DNA of 64,000 nt from Devosia sp. YIM 151766 (GCF_030285925.1 NZ_CP127251.1:992001-1056000); one strand, 5' to 3'. Positions 27,165-37,332 are shown, numbered from the stretch's first letter. The notes: a model not told the origin generated them from the letters alone. Made by a program: numbers and translations.

Positions 27165-28534
27165 AACGGCTCTACGTCCGCAACGCTCAGGTTGTGACGA
27201 CCGCTGGCGTGGTGTACGGCGGTGTGCTGGTCGAGGGTGAACGCATTGCAGGGATAGTCGAGGGCAATCCCGATCTTGAAGCCCAGACGCTCATCGACGC
27301 AGAGCAGAACCTGCTCCTGCCTGGGCTGGTGGATGCGCATGTCCATTTCTCCGAACCCGGACGAGCGCATTGGGAAGGCTTTGCCACCGGCAGTCGCGCC
27401 GCCGCAGCGGGCGGCATTACTACAATCGTCGACATGCCGCTCAACGCCTCTCCACCCACGATCAATGTCAGCGCATTTGAGCAAAAGCGTCTCGCTGCCC
27501 AGCAGAGCATCATCGACTATGCGCTCTGGGGCGGGCTGGTCACCGACAACACCGCCGATCTTGCGGCGCTTTCAGCGCAACATGTCGCCGGTTTCAAGGC
27601 CTTCATGTGCGCCGCATCATATGACTTTCCCCGCGCCGACGACCTCATGTTGCGGCGGGGCATGGGCATCATTGCTGGGCTCGGCAGCTTCCTCGCTGTC
27701 CATGCCGAAGACGACGAGATCACCCAAAGTCTGACGCTGAAATTGCGGCAATCGGGCCGCAAGGATCGGCGGGCATGGGGTAAGTCACGGCCCATTGCCG
27801 CCGAACTTAGCGCCATCACCAGCGCCATTGCCCTTGCCGAGGCGACAGGCGTCCGGCTGCACATCGTCCACGTCTCCTCCGCAGCCGGCATAGATCTCAT
27901 CTCTGCCGCAAAGCAGCGCGGGCTTCCCGTCTCTTCGGAAACCTGCCCGCACTACCTGTTTTTCACCGAAGACGATCTTGACACGATCGGTCCGGAAGCC
28001 AAGTGCGCCCCACCCCTGCGCGCAGCCAGCGAAAGGGATGCCCTATGGGATCGCGTGCTAGCCGGACAGGTCGACGTGATCGCCTCCGATCATTCTCCCT
28101 GTCTCATTGAGGAAAAGCGCGCCGGCGATGACGACATCTTCGCCGCCTGGGGTGGAATTTCCGGCCTGCAATCCACCCTGCCAGCCATGATCACCTGCGG
28201 GATTGAAGCGCGTGGCCTGCCATGGGTCGACCTCGTGCGCATGACCTCTACCAACCCGGCCCGGCTCTTCGGCTTCGATAGCCGAAAAGGCAGCATTGCC
28301 CCAAGCTTGGATGCAGACCTTGTGATTATCGACACCAAGAAACGCGCGACGCTGGCCGCCGACCACCTCCACTACAAGAACCGCCACAGCGCCTATGTCG
28401 GACAGCAGCTAACCGGGGTGGTGAAGCAGACCATCCTGCGCGGTTCTGTCGTGTTCGATGCTGGGCAGTTTGCCTCGGATCCGCCCGCAGGCCGCTTCCT
28501 AGAAGGTGTCAGAAAAGAAGTGACATTCCCATGA
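27161..28534 (+). CDS. Allantoinase/dihydropyrimidinase-like cyclic amidohydrolase
   Basis: This 457-residue protein has the full binuclear metal set: H60-x-H62 (DAHVHFSEPGR), K146 as the likely carboxylated lysine (AGFKAFMC), the histidines of HIVHVSSAAG and SETCPHYLFF, and the aspartate of ASDHSPC. Spacing and motifs match bacterial allantoinase (AllB), which opens the hydantoin ring of allantoin. No allantoate or ureidoglycolate genes lie nearby, so another cyclic ureide or imide is possible. It is coupled by 4-bp overlaps to the genes on both sides. Confidence 0.75.
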   Translation: MKRLYVRNAQVVTTAGVVYGGVLVEGERIAGIVEGNPDLEAQTLIDAEQNLLLPGLVDAHVHFSEPGRAHWEGFATGSRAAAAGGITTIVDMPLNASPPTINVSAFEQKRLAAQQSIIDYALWGGLVTDNTADLAALSAQHVAGFKAFMCAASYDFPRADDLMLRRGMGIIAGLGSFLAVHAEDDEITQSLTLKLRQSGRKDRRAWGKSRPIAAELSAITSAIALAEATGVRLHIVHVSSAAGIDLISAAKQRGLPVSSETCPHYLFFTEDDLDTIGPEAKCAPPLRAASERDALWDRVLAGQVDVIASDHSPCLIEEKRAGDDDIFAAWGGISGLQSTLPAMITCGIEARGLPWVDLVRMTSTNPARLFGFDSRKGSIAPSLDADLVIIDTKKRATLAADHLHYKNRHSAYVGQQLTGVVKQTILRGSVVFDAGQFASDPPAGRFLEGVRKEVTFP

Positions 28535-29475
28535 ACCAGCCGATCAGCACCTATGCTTCCACCCGGTTCTCGAGCGACCCAGAGACCAGACTTATTGGTC
28601 TGGACCTCGGTGGCACCAAGCTGCATGCTGCCGCGACCGGAGCTGACGGACGGGTCGCGGCCGAAAAGCTGCTTGCCACCGACACATCGTCGGCGTCCGC
28701 CCTCTTCAACCAGCTGCGCGATACGATCATCGAACTCCAGGATGGTGCCAAAAGCTCTATGGTTGTGCTCGGCGTGCCCGGCGCTGTCTCGCCCAGGACC
28801 GGCCATATTGATCTTGCCCCCAATATTCCCCTGGCACCCGGCGGCGATTTGAGAGCTGAACTCAGCGCTGCGGTGGGCGCCCGCGTCACGATCGAAAATG
28901 ACGTCAACCTCGCCGCGCTTGGTGAAGCGCGGCACAATACCGAAGCATCCGGCGCGCTGATGTGCCTGGTTTCTTTCGGCACCGGCATTGGTCTCGGCAT
29001 CGTCGCCAATGGCAGCATTTTGAGCGGCGCCGCCGGACGTGCCGGCGAAATCAGCTATCTCCCGGTGGGCAGTTTGGCCGAGGACTGCCGACTGACCAAG
29101 GCGGGGCAGTTCGAAGATCTGGCCGGCAGCCATGCGCTTGTTGACCTCTATGCCGCGGGCGCTGGGCCCGCAGATGGCCGTACGATATTTGATCGTGCCA
29201 ACCAGGGCGACGCGCAAGCTGTCGCTGCAATCGAGACCACCGCCAGACGGGCCGCCCTCGGTATTGCGGCCCTGCAATCTATCCTGGATCCCGATCATAT
29301 TGTCATTGGCGGCAGCATAGGAGCGCGCGCCGAGTTCTATGGTCCGCTGTGTCGGCACGCCAACGCACTGCTCCCGGTTAGCGCCAACATGTTGCAGGCT
29401 CGCCTCGGCGCGTCGGCAGGCTTGGTGGGTGCCTTGACCTTTGCAGCAGAGATAGCGTCCAGTGTGGACACCTAA
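28531..29475 (+). CDS. ROK family sugar kinase-like protein
   Basis: This 314-residue protein has the phosphate-binding start GLDLGGTKLHAA near 25, the catalytic-region ENDVNLAALGEARH near 130 and the ROK strand SFGTGIGLGIV. The Cys-rich zinc motif of typical ROK kinases is replaced by GSLAEDCRL. There is no N-terminal winged helix, so it is a kinase rather than a repressor. It likely phosphorylates a sugar or amino sugar at the end of this operon. It overlaps the upstream gene by 4 bp. Confidence 0.75.
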   Translation: MNQPISTYASTRFSSDPETRLIGLDLGGTKLHAAATGADGRVAAEKLLATDTSSASALFNQLRDTIIELQDGAKSSMVVLGVPGAVSPRTGHIDLAPNIPLAPGGDLRAELSAAVGARVTIENDVNLAALGEARHNTEASGALMCLVSFGTGIGLGIVANGSILSGAAGRAGEISYLPVGSLAEDCRLTKAGQFEDLAGSHALVDLYAAGAGPADGRTIFDRANQGDAQAVAAIETTARRAALGIAALQSILDPDHIVIGGSIGARAEFYGPLCRHANALLPVSANMLQARLGASAGLVGALTFAAEIASSVDT

Positions 29476-29564
29476 TGTGGCATCTGGAACTGACATTTGC
29501 TGGAGGCCGAGCCCCATGCGTCAATAGCATAAGCTCTCGCGCTGTTGCCGGCCCGATGAGACTA

Positions 29565-30363
29565 GGGTCAGGACTCATTGATCCAGAAGATGATCGTTGC
29601 GGCGATGCAGATTGCTGAGAAGAAGGTGTGGGCGCATCGGTCGTATCGAGTTGCGATGCGGCGCCAGTCCTTGAGCTTGGCGAACAGGTTCTCGACCTTG
29701 TGGCGCTGCCGGTAGATATCCTTGTCGTAGAAGAAGGGGAGCTTGCGGCTGCGGCTTGAGGGGATGCAGGGGGTGATGCCCCTGTCAGCGAGCGCCTGGC
29801 GGAACCAGGCGCTGTTGTAGCCCCGGTCGGCGATCAGATGGGACGCAGCTGGCAACGCCTCGAGCACCATGGCGGCGCCCTTGTGGTCGCTGACCTGACC
29901 GGCGCTGAGCTTGAGGATGATGGGCCGTCCGGCCTGATCGCAGACGGCATGGAGCTTGGCGTTCAACCCGCCCTTGGTCCGTCCGATATGGCGGGGAACT
30001 TCCCCTTTTTTAGCAGGCTCGCCGCCGTGCGATGAGCCTTGAGGTGGGTCGCGTCGATCATGATCCGCTCCGGTCTGGGGCCGCCCTGACTGACCAGCCG
30101 GCTCCAGCGCATGAAGCGGTTGTACAGCGTCTTGTGCGGGCCATAGGCAACGGGAGCGCCCTTCCACTGCAGACCATTGCGGATGACGTAGACGATGCCG
30201 CTCACCACCCGCCGGTCATCGACCCGCGGCACGCCATGCGCCAACGGAAAATGCGGCGACAACCGCGCCATCTGAGCCGCGCTCAGCAAGAACAAATCAC
30301 CCATCGGAACCTCCAATGAGCAATCTGAATCACAGATCAATCCAGATTAATAGGTCCTGACCC
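29565..30363 (-). mobile_element. IS5-family element (IS427-like, ~800 bp)
   Basis: The ends are inverted repeats GGGTCAGGAC (left) and GTCCTGACCC (right), both flanked by TA, consistent with a TA target duplication. The transposase is encoded on the minus strand in two overlapping frames, and the stop codon of the second frame lies inside the left repeat. Confidence 0.85.
29568..30304 (-). CDS. IS5-family transposase expressed by -1 frameshift
   Basis: Frame A (start near 30304, MGDLFLLSAAQ) runs to a stop at 29963. Frame B continues from about 30005 to 29568. The switch point on the minus strand is GCTAAAAAAGGGG: frame A reads CTA-AAA-AAG and frame B reads GCT-AAA-AAA, so a -1 slip at the A-run joins them. 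The fused protein has a DDE triad: IMIDATHLKAHR, LIADRGYNSAWF and HKVENLFAKLKDWRR. The pattern is normal for IS427-group elements, so the gene is treated as intact. Confidence 0.85.
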
Positions 30364-30418
30364 TAGGCGCGACCGACGCCGAATGGCTGCTTTGGCCCTC
30401 CCGCTACCAAAACCGGTC

Positions 30419-30515
30419 AGTCCGCCAGCGGCCCCGAATCTGCCGTTCGTTAGTAGTGAATGAATGGCAAGTTTCAGGCGGCGGGGAAACCACACGAAAC
30501 GGCGACAATGGGTCG
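30419..30515. repeat. Dispersed ~97-bp repeat, copy A
   Basis: This segment, with core GGCGGCGGGGAAACCACACG, recurs in the same orientation at 57671-57768 with a few differences. It lies between the IS5 element and the 610-bp repeat. I see no gene in 30364-31046. Confidence 0.8.
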
Positions 30516-30600
30516 AAAGCAGAACAGCATCGGGACAGCAAACCGATCAAAACGACACGTTTCACAAGCACCCAAGCAAAGACCAGCGATAGTTCGACGC

Positions 30601-31210
30601 CAGCTCCATCAGCAACCGAACGCGACCGGGATCGAATATCGGAAATGCGCCTCAAGAACCATTATATTTCAATGGCCTACACGGCTATTCACTAAAATGG
30701 CCCAGTCATCAGGTCCAGAGAATATCGACCTAGAGAGCCTGCTTTCGCGCCTTTTGACGATGGAGTAGTGCTCGGCCCATCTCGACAACCCCCGAAAACA
30801 ACGAGAAAATCCGGCCGGAGGCGGATCGGGAGAAAGTTTTCACGAGGACAAGTGACGGAGGGGAGGGGTCTGATATCCAACCTTCTCTGGTCTAAAAAAT
30901 GCGACCGGCCTCGGATGTCGAAAGAGTGAGAGCCCGCCGATGAATCTCTCAGCCGACCAGCGCACAAACAAGGGTCGCAGCCACAAAGACTGTCAAAGAC
31001 AGGCGAAAACGCGGATTTATTGGGGGTTCGCAAGCAGGACGGCCCATTACAAGCCGAATTCCTCGCGGAATCGATCAATCTGGTGCATGCGCTGGTGGAG
31101 GATAGTAACGATGCCGATATCTCCGTTCGAGAGACGGCGCCAATAGACAAAATGCCGTTCGTATTGGAAGAAATATCCCTCTACAGCGAACTCCGCGGGG
31201 ACGGGCTTCG
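30601..31210. repeat. ~610-bp near-identical repeat, copy 2 (deleted at one end)
   Basis: It matches 11162-11772. Copy 1 continues into the ParE start and ParD, but this copy jumps at 31210/31211 to sequence matching about 12196, so roughly 420 bp with parD and the 5' part of parE is missing. A second, ~60-bp deletion follows near 31236-31241. Confidence 0.9.
31047..31210 (-). pseudogene. Truncated parE remnant
   Basis: The last ~54 residues of the ParE-like toxin (YFFQYERHFVYW to FREEFGL) are kept with one substitution, but the N-terminal half and the antitoxin gene have been deleted. There is no start and no promoter, so it should be silent. Confidence 0.85.
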
Positions 31211-31412
31211 CGGTGTATTCAATATAACCAAAAATAACGGGTGTGACGTGCGCTGGAATGCTTCCCGAACTGGCGCAAGCCGAAGCCAGATGGGACGATT
31301 AGCCCTTCTCGACGAGCTCAAGGACGTCCGAATCTGAGGGAGTCCGGCTTTGAGTTCGTCGAAGCCGGCCGGGTTTGCCGGAGGCTCTAACTCCCAAGTA
31401 GGATAGAGCCTG

Positions 31413-32580
31413 ATGAGCAAGACAACGAACAAGTTCCCCCGAGGTGCGGACCCGGGCACTGCGGCTGGTGCTGGAAACGGTCGGGAGTATGCCGGGCATC
31501 TGAGCCTGGATCAGCTCAAGGTCATATCGGCGATTGAGAGCTGCCGCACCGCGGCGCTGGGCGGTCATGTGGAAGCCTGCACGGACTGCGGGCACCAGCG
31601 CATCGCCTATAACTCTTGTCGCAACCGGCATCGTCCCCGGTGCCAGGGCGCGGCGGGGACGCGCCTGGCTCGAAGCTCAGCAGGCCAATCTCCCACCGGT
31701 CGGCTACTTCCATGTGCTGTTCACGCTGCCCGCCGAGGTCGCCGATACCGCCTTCCGCAACAAGGCGCTGGTCTACGATCTGCTGTTCAAGGCGGCATCG
31801 TAGGCCATGCTGACGATCGCAGCGAATCCGAAGCACCTGGGTGCCCGCATCGGCATCACCGCCGTACTCCACACCGGGGGCTCGGCCATGACCCACCATC
31901 CCCATATCCACATGATCGTACCCGGCGGCGGCATCACGCCGGATGGGCAATGGATCTCATCGCGGCCAACCTTCTGCCAGTGCGGGTGCTCGGCGCAGTG
32001 TTCTGCCATCTGTTCCTGACCCGGCTGCTGGAACTTCATGATGCCCGGCGGCTCGGCTTCTTCGGCAAGATGGCGGGGCTCAGCGACCATCGCGCTTTCA
32101 AGCGCCATCTTGCGCCGGTCCGAAGAAAGCGTTGGGTGGTCTATGCCAAGGCGCCCTTTGCCGGACCTGAGGCGGTGCTCGCCTATCTCGCGCGCTATAC
32201 CCATCGCGTCGCCATCTCAAACAGCCGTCTTCTCCGGTTCGACGGGAGCGAGATCACCTTCCGCTAGGATTATCGCCGCAGCGGCGCCGACCGACAGCAG
32301 GTCATGACCCTGGCCGCCAATGAGTTCATCCGCCGCTTCCTGCTTCAAACCCTGCCGCGCGGGTTCCACCGCATCCGGCACTACGATCTGCTCGCCAGCT
32401 CGGCCCGCAAGGACTGCCTCGGCCAGGCCCGCGATCTGCTCGAGGTCGCGCCGGCGCCGGACGACCTTCATATCCAGGAGCCTGCAGACCCGTGCCCGCC
32501 ATGTCCATGTTGTGGCGGCGCCATGATCATCAGCGAGACCTTCTCCCGGGGTGCCGGCCTCGCGCACCGCCCGCCGCCCC
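31413..32580 (+). pseudogene. IS91-family transposase, decayed
   Basis: The pieces lie in order across frames: an N-terminal zinc-finger part (HVEACTDCGHQRIAYNSCRN), YFHVLFTLPAEVADTAF, then after an in-frame TAG at ~31801 MTHHPHIHMIVPGGG, the C-terminal part with YLARYTHRVAISNSRL, a TAG near 32265, and FLLQTLPRGFHRIRHYD to CPCCGGAMIISETFSRG. At least two frameshifts (near 31645 and 31965) and two stops disrupt it, and the catalytic Tyr of YTHRVAISN is retained. It is dead as a gene. The terminal sequences cannot be placed. Confidence 0.8.
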
Positions 32581-33041
32581 AACGACGAACCGGGAGACCG
32601 CCCATGACCCGGCATGAACCAATGCCAGCCCAGACCGAGACATCACCATCGCGGTCTGCCAAGCATCTTGCGCCAATCGATGCGGGGATCGCCATCACCT
32701 TACAGCTTGGTCCCATCTGTCGCGACAAGCTCTGCCTCACCGGCCGATCTATCGCACCACGCGACCGAGACAGCGCGGCTCCATCACACAATCCAGGCAG
32801 TCCAAAAGCCGGCCAAATCCAGAATTACCCATAGCGCTGAGCCTGCGGATCGCGGGTTGGGTCACCCGGACTTTTTCGAGCGCCTATCGGCATCCGAAAC
32901 TCTTCAGCAAGGCGGACAGGCCGCTTTTGGTTGCGGCCTGATGGAACGCAGCCATTTGGGGTGTGATATTATCAAGGGCTCATTCGAGGCCGCGCGGTTG
33001 TGGCGATGGCAAACTGAGGGCAGTGAGCGAGCTAGGCGTCG
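32581..33041. other. Gene-free stretch between the IS91 remnant and hutD
   Basis: I find no supported gene here. Part of it continues in frame with the IS91 remnant but without recognisable protein sequence; the rest shows no feature I can name. Confidence 0.4.
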
Positions 33042-33608
33042 TCAGCCAGAAGATGAGATTGAAATAGAAATCAAATTTATAGAATCAATTGATTCTATAA
33101 CACATTTTTCTCTACAATTTAATATTACGGCATCATTTTTGTTGATTTTGTTAGTATTGTTTAATGTAAAATCCCCTCCGGAGATTAATATGCCAACATC
33201 TTTTTGGTGGTTAAAATCAAAGCTCTCCTGGACATGCATTATCTGCACGGCGTGATCGAAACGCCCCCTGCGCGTCATGACGTTCAGGGCCTGGATCGGG
33301 CCGGAAATCAGCCGGGCATGCGCGGCAAGCCCGGCACTGAACAGGTATGGCGCTGTGTCAGGCCTTAACTCAACTGGATCGAAGCCCTCGACAGCAAGGT
33401 GGAAACCAGCGCCTTCGACAATGCTCAGTGTACGGTCCACGCCCGGAAAGATCGAGAACGGTCCATCGGATGCGACCCTTGCCATGCTGATGCGCCAGCC
33501 AAAATCCTGAAGCGAGGCCTCCGGAGGAAAGACGGCGATCTCATACGTCTCTCCTCCGCCATTCTTCCAAGGCATCCGACGATACTCGCTTGCTCGAACA
33601 ATCCGCAT
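33042..33608 (-). CDS. hutD: HutD family protein
   Basis: This 188-residue cupin-like protein has the HutD opening RMPWKNGGGETYEIAVFP near residue 12, followed by FGWRISMARVASDGPFS, both characteristic. HutD is found in hut operons and is thought to tune the pathway, perhaps by binding urocanate or formylglutamate; its exact role is not settled. It is the last gene of hutIGUD, 3 bp after hutU. The last ~60 codons are strikingly AT-rich (NNTNKINKNDAVILN) and contain a perfect palindrome, unlike the GC-rich first two thirds; the end may have been altered by the adjacent rearranged region. Confidence 0.85.
   Translation of the reverse strand: MRIVRASEYRRMPWKNGGGETYEIAVFPPEASLQDFGWRISMARVASDGPFSIFPGVDRTLSIVEGAGFHLAVEGFDPVELRPDTAPYLFSAGLAAHARLISGPIQALNVMTRRGRFDHAVQIMHVQESFDFNHQKDVGILISGGDFTLNNTNKINKNDAVILNCREKCVIESIDSINLISISISSSG
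33078..33099. repeat. 22-bp perfect palindrome within the hutD 3' end
   Basis: TATAGAATCAA is followed directly by its exact reverse complement. It sits in an AT-rich patch (about 33060-33185) in otherwise GC-rich DNA. It could be a protein-binding site, a cruciform or a scar; no function is assigned. Confidence 0.7.
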
Positions 33609-33611
33609 GCG

Positions 33612-35297
33612 TCAGGCGCCCAGAATGCCGGGCAACCTGAGGCCATTTTTGGTCGCGCAATCGCGCGCGATGTCGTATCCGGCATCGGCATGACGCATGA
33701 CCCCGGTGGCCGGATCGTTCCAGAGCACGCGCTCGATGCGCCGATCAGCCTCTTCGGTGCCGTCGCAGCAGATGACCATGCCCGAATGTTGTGAAAAGCC
33801 CATGCCGACGCCGCCACCGTGGTGCAGCGACACCCAGGTAGCGCCCGAGGCGGTATTGAGAAGCGCGTTGAGCAAAGGCCAGTCGGAAACGGCGTCCGAG
33901 CCATCCTGCATCGCTTCGGTCTCACGATTTGGGGAGGCGACGGAGCCGGAATCGAGATGGTCGCGGCCGATGACGATGGGCGCGGAGAGTTCGCCATTGC
34001 GCACCATCTCGTTGAAGGCGAGGCCCAGCCGGTGGCGGTCGCCCAGTCCCACCCAGCAGATGCGGGCGGGAAGGCCCTGGAAGGCGATGCGCTTGCGTGC
34101 CATGTCCAGCCAATTGTGCAGGTGGACATTGTCGGGCAGCAGTTCCTTAACCTTGGCGTCTGTCTTGTAGATGTCCTCTGGATCGCCCGACAAAGCCGCC
34201 CAGCGGAAGGGGCCGATGCCGCGGCAGAAGAGCGGGCGGATATAGGCCGGTACGAAACCGGGGAAGGCAAAGGCGTTTTCGAAGCCTTCGTCCTTGGCCA
34301 CCTGGCGGATATTGTTGCCATAATCGAGCGTGGGTACGCCTGCCTCATGAAAGGCAGCCATGGCCTCGACATGTTTGCGCATGGATTGGCGCGCCGCCGC
34401 CTCTACCGATTTGGGATCGCTTTCGCGCTTTGCCTTGGCCTCATTCACGCTCCAGCCCAGTGGCAGATAGCCATTGCGGGGATCATGGGCCGAGGTTTGA
34501 TCGGTGACGATATCAGGGCGCAGGCCTCCGGCCTGCATGCGCTCGAAAATCTGCGGAAATATCTCGGCGGCATTTCCGAGGAGGCCGACGGACTTGGCAT
34601 CCCCGGCCGCATTCCATTTTTCGATCAGGGCCAGCGCTTCATCCAGCGATTTGGCCTTTTCGTCGACATAGCGGGTGCGCAGGCGGAAATCGATGCGGGT
34701 TTCGTCGCATTCCACGGCAAGGCAGGACGCGCCAGCCATGACGGCGGCGAGCGGCTGGGCGCCACCCATGCCACCCAGCCCACCGGTCAGGATCCATTTG
34801 CCCTTGAGACTGCCGCCATAATGCTGGCGACCCGCTTCGGCAAAGGTTTCGAACGTGCCCTGAACGATGCCCTGCGTGCCGATATAGATCCAGGAGCCGG
34901 CGGTCATCTGGCCGTACATGGCCAGACCCTTGGCATCGAGCTCGTTGAAATGATCCCAGGTCGCCCAATGCGGCACGAGATTGGAATTGGCGATCAGCAC
35001 GCGAGGGGCGTCCTTATTGGTGCGGAAGACGCCGACCGGCTTGCCCGACTGCACCAGCAGTGTTTCGTCTTCCTCAAGATCCTTGAGCGTGGCGACGATG
35101 AGGTCGAAATCCTTCCAGGTGCGTGCCGCGCGCCCGATGCCACCATATACAACCAATTCATTGGGGTTTTCGGCCACGTCGGGGTCGAGATTGTTCATGA
35201 GCATGCGCAGCGGCGCCTCCGTCAGCCAGCTCTTGGCATTGAGCACATTGCCGCGTGGGGCGCGTACTTCTCTGAAATTGTGACGCAACTCGTCCAT
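33612..35297 (-). CDS. hutU: Urocanate hydratase
   Basis: At 561 residues it is full length for HutU. It converts urocanate to 4-imidazolone-5-propanoate using tightly bound NAD. Recognisable segments are the N-terminal [32 protein letters not shown] near 52, the glycine-rich [17 protein letters not shown] and the C-terminal [20 protein letters not shown]. It lies between hutG (15-bp gap) and hutD (3-bp gap). Confidence 0.95.
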   Translation of the reverse strand: MDELRHNFREVRAPRGNVLNAKSWLTEAPLRMLMNNLDPDVAENPNELVVYGGIGRAARTWKDFDLIVATLKDLEEDETLLVQSGKPVGVFRTNKDAPRVLIANSNLVPHWATWDHFNELDAKGLAMYGQMTAGSWIYIGTQGIVQGTFETFAEAGRQHYGGSLKGKWILTGGLGGMGGAQPLAAVMAGASCLAVECDETRIDFRLRTRYVDEKAKSLDEALALIEKWNAAGDAKSVGLLGNAAEIFPQIFERMQAGGLRPDIVTDQTSAHDPRNGYLPLGWSVNEAKAKRESDPKSVEAAARQSMRKHVEAMAAFHEAGVPTLDYGNNIRQVAKDEGFENAFAFPGFVPAYIRPLFCRGIGPFRWAALSGDPEDIYKTDAKVKELLPDNVHLHNWLDMARKRIAFQGLPARICWVGLGDRHRLGLAFNEMVRNGELSAPIVIGRDHLDSGSVASPNRETEAMQDGSDAVSDWPLLNALLNTASGATWVSLHHGGGVGMGFSQHSGMVICCDGTEEADRRIERVLWNDPATGVMRHADAGYDIARDCATKNGLRLPGILGA

Positions 35298-35312
35298 GGA
35301 ATACTCCGGAAT

Positions 35313-36113
35313 TCAGTGTTTGATCGTTGTGGCGAGCGCCGACAGGCGCTCGAGAATGTCTTTCAGGTGACCTCGCAGCTGCTCGGCGTGTTGCGGCGCG
35401 TAGTCGAAGGGCGGGAGCTCAGTGGCGAGATGAGTGCTCTGCGCTAGTTCCATCTGGATGGCGTGGATGCCCGCCTCGGGCCGGCCGTAATGTCGGGTCG
35501 TCCAGCCGCCCTTAAAGCGGCCATTGACGATGCTGGAATAGCCTGGCGCTGCCCTCACCACGTCCACCACAGCCTGTTCGACACGCGGGTCGCAGCTGGT
35601 CGTTCCATTGGTGCCGATATTGAAATCGGGCAGCGTGTCTTCGAACAGGAAGGGAATGTGCGAGCGGATCGAATGGCAATCATAGACAATGGCAATGCCA
35701 TGCTGGGCGCGAACACGTTCGATTTCCGCATTGAGCGCCGCGTGATAAGGCGCGTGGAAGCGCGCAATGCGGTCGGTGATTTCGGCGCTGTCGGGCGCAG
35801 CTCCCGGGTTCCAGATCGGCTGTCCATCGAAATCGGTTTCGGGTACCAACCCGGTCGTGTTCTGGCCAGGATAGAGACTACCGCCTGCCGGATCGCGATT
35901 GGCGTCGATCACATAGCGATGAAACAGTGCACGAACGCTCGTTGCGTCCGGCAGCAGGCCATCATAGAGGCGGTGGATGTGCCAGTCGGTATCGGCTAGC
36001 TTAAGGCCATTTCCGTTTAGCCGCCCGCGGATGTCCGGCGGTACATCCGTGCCGGTATGGGGCAATCCCAGAATGATCGGGGAGTCCCCGCGCGTGACTT
36101 CAAATGCCGTCAT
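35313..36113 (-). CDS. hutG: N-formylglutamate deformylase
   Basis: The 266-residue enzyme hydrolyses N-formyl-L-glutamate to glutamate and formate, the last step of the five-step histidine route. Family motifs are LGLPHTGTDVP near 15, DTDWHIHRLYD, DANRDPAGGSLYPGQNTTGL and VYDCHSIRSHIPF. The ATG at 36113 is one base from the hutI stop, giving tight coupling; an upstream start inside hutI adds unrelated sequence. Confidence 0.92.
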   Translation of the reverse strand: MTAFEVTRGDSPIILGLPHTGTDVPPDIRGRLNGNGLKLADTDWHIHRLYDGLLPDATSVRALFHRYVIDANRDPAGGSLYPGQNTTGLVPETDFDGQPIWNPGAAPDSAEITDRIARFHAPYHAALNAEIERVRAQHGIAIVYDCHSIRSHIPFLFEDTLPDFNIGTNGTTSCDPRVEQAVVDVVRAAPGYSSIVNGRFKGGWTTRHYGRPEAGIHAIQMELAQSTHLATELPPFDYAPQHAEQLRGHLKDILERLSALATTIKH

Positions 36114-36114
36114 T

Positions 36115-37332
36115 TCAGCCTGCCTTGCCTGTGAAGGCAACGCAGCGTCCGGCAAAGACCCTTGCGTGAAGCGGATTGAACCCGATCCGGTAGACCAGCT
36201 CGGACGGTTGGCTGATGTTCCAGATGGCGAAGTCGGCGGCCTTGCCGGCTTCGAGCGTGCCGATTTCATGGTGCAGGCCAAGGGCGCGTGCGGCTTCGCG
36301 CGTCGCCCCGGCAAGGCATTCCTCAACCGTCAGGTGAAACAGCGTCGCCGCCATATTCATGGTCAGCAGCATCGAGGTGAGCGGGGAGGTTCCCGGATTG
36401 CAATCGGTGGCGATGGCGATGCGGGTTCCCGCCTGTCGCAAAGAGTCGACCGGCGGCGCCTGTGTTTCGCGCAAGGTATAGAATGCGCCGGGCAAGAGGA
36501 CGGCAACGGTATCCGCCTCCGCCATGGCGCGCGCTCCCTCTGCGTCGAGATATTCAAGGTGATCTGCGGACAATGCCTGATGCTGTGCGGCCAATTTTGC
36601 GCCGCCCAGATTGGACAATTGTTCCGCATGCAGCTTGACCGGCAAGCCGAGGGAGCGCGCATGGCGGAAGACAGGCTCGATCTGGGCCGGAGAAAAGGCA
36701 ATTGTCTCGCAAAAACCGTCGACCGCGTCGACAAGACCCTCGGCAGCCGCCAGATCCATGCCCGGCAGCACGATCTCACCGATATAATCGTCAGGGCGGC
36801 CTCGATAGGCCCGCGGCACGGCATGGGCGGCAAGATAGGAGGTGCGGATGCGCACCGGCCTGCGAACGGCCAGCGTCCGCGCTGCGCGCAGCATGCGCAG
36901 TTCTGTCTCGATATCCAGCCCATAACCGGACTTGATTTCGACGGTCGAAACGCCTTCTGCGAGAAGATGATCAAGGCGCGGCAGAGCCGCTTCAACAAGC
37001 CCATCCACGTGCAAGGCACGAGTGGCTTCGACCGAGGCGACGATGCCCCCGCCGGCCCGGGCAATGTCTTCGTAAGTGGCGCCGGATAGACGCATTTCGA
37101 ATTCGCGCGCCCGGTCACCGCCAAAGACCAGATGTGTGTGGCAATCCACCAGCGCCGGCGTAATGCAGCGGCCACCGCAGTCTACGGTTTCGCCGCTGCT
37201 CTCGGGCATGTCTGCTTCGGGACCGGAATAAACGATCCGTCCGCCCTGGGTCACCAAGGCCCCATTCTCGATAATGCCCAGTCCGGGTTGTTGCGGATCG
37301 AGCGTGATCAGCCGCGCATTGTGCCAGGTCAC
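36115..37332 (-). CDS. hutI: Imidazolonepropionase
   Basis: This amidohydrolase opens imidazolonepropionate to N-formimino-L-glutamate. Metal motif [17 protein letters not shown] and the downstream [12 protein letters not shown] and [13 protein letters not shown] are typical of HutI. No ATG precedes the conserved [14 protein letters not shown] at 37332 gives 405 residues, close to the family length; GTG at 37368 (417 residues, after GGGG) is possible. An ATG at 37416 would lie inside the HutC box and is unlikely. It heads the minus-strand hutIGUD operon, divergent from hutF. Confidence 0.92.
   Translation of the reverse strand: MTWHNARLITLDPQQPGLGIIENGALVTQGGRIVYSGPEADMPESSGETVDCGGRCITPALVDCHTHLVFGGDRAREFEMRLSGATYEDIARAGGGIVASVEATRALHVDGLVEAALPRLDHLLAEGVSTVEIKSGYGLDIETELRMLRAARTLAVRRPVRIRTSYLAAHAVPRAYRGRPDDYIGEIVLPGMDLAAAEGLVDAVDGFCETIAFSPAQIEPVFRHARSLGLPVKLHAEQLSNLGGAKLAAQHQALSADHLEYLDAEGARAMAEADTVAVLLPGAFYTLRETQAPPVDSLRQAGTRIAIATDCNPGTSPLTSMLLTMNMAATLFHLTVEECLAGATREAARALGLHHEIGTLEAGKAADFAIWNISQPSELVYRIGFNPLHARVFAGRCVAFTGKAG

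Noticed and set aside
33819..35447. Long plus-strand frame opposite hutU
   Set aside because: hutU is unmistakable on the minus strand; the antisense frame is compositionally shadow-like.
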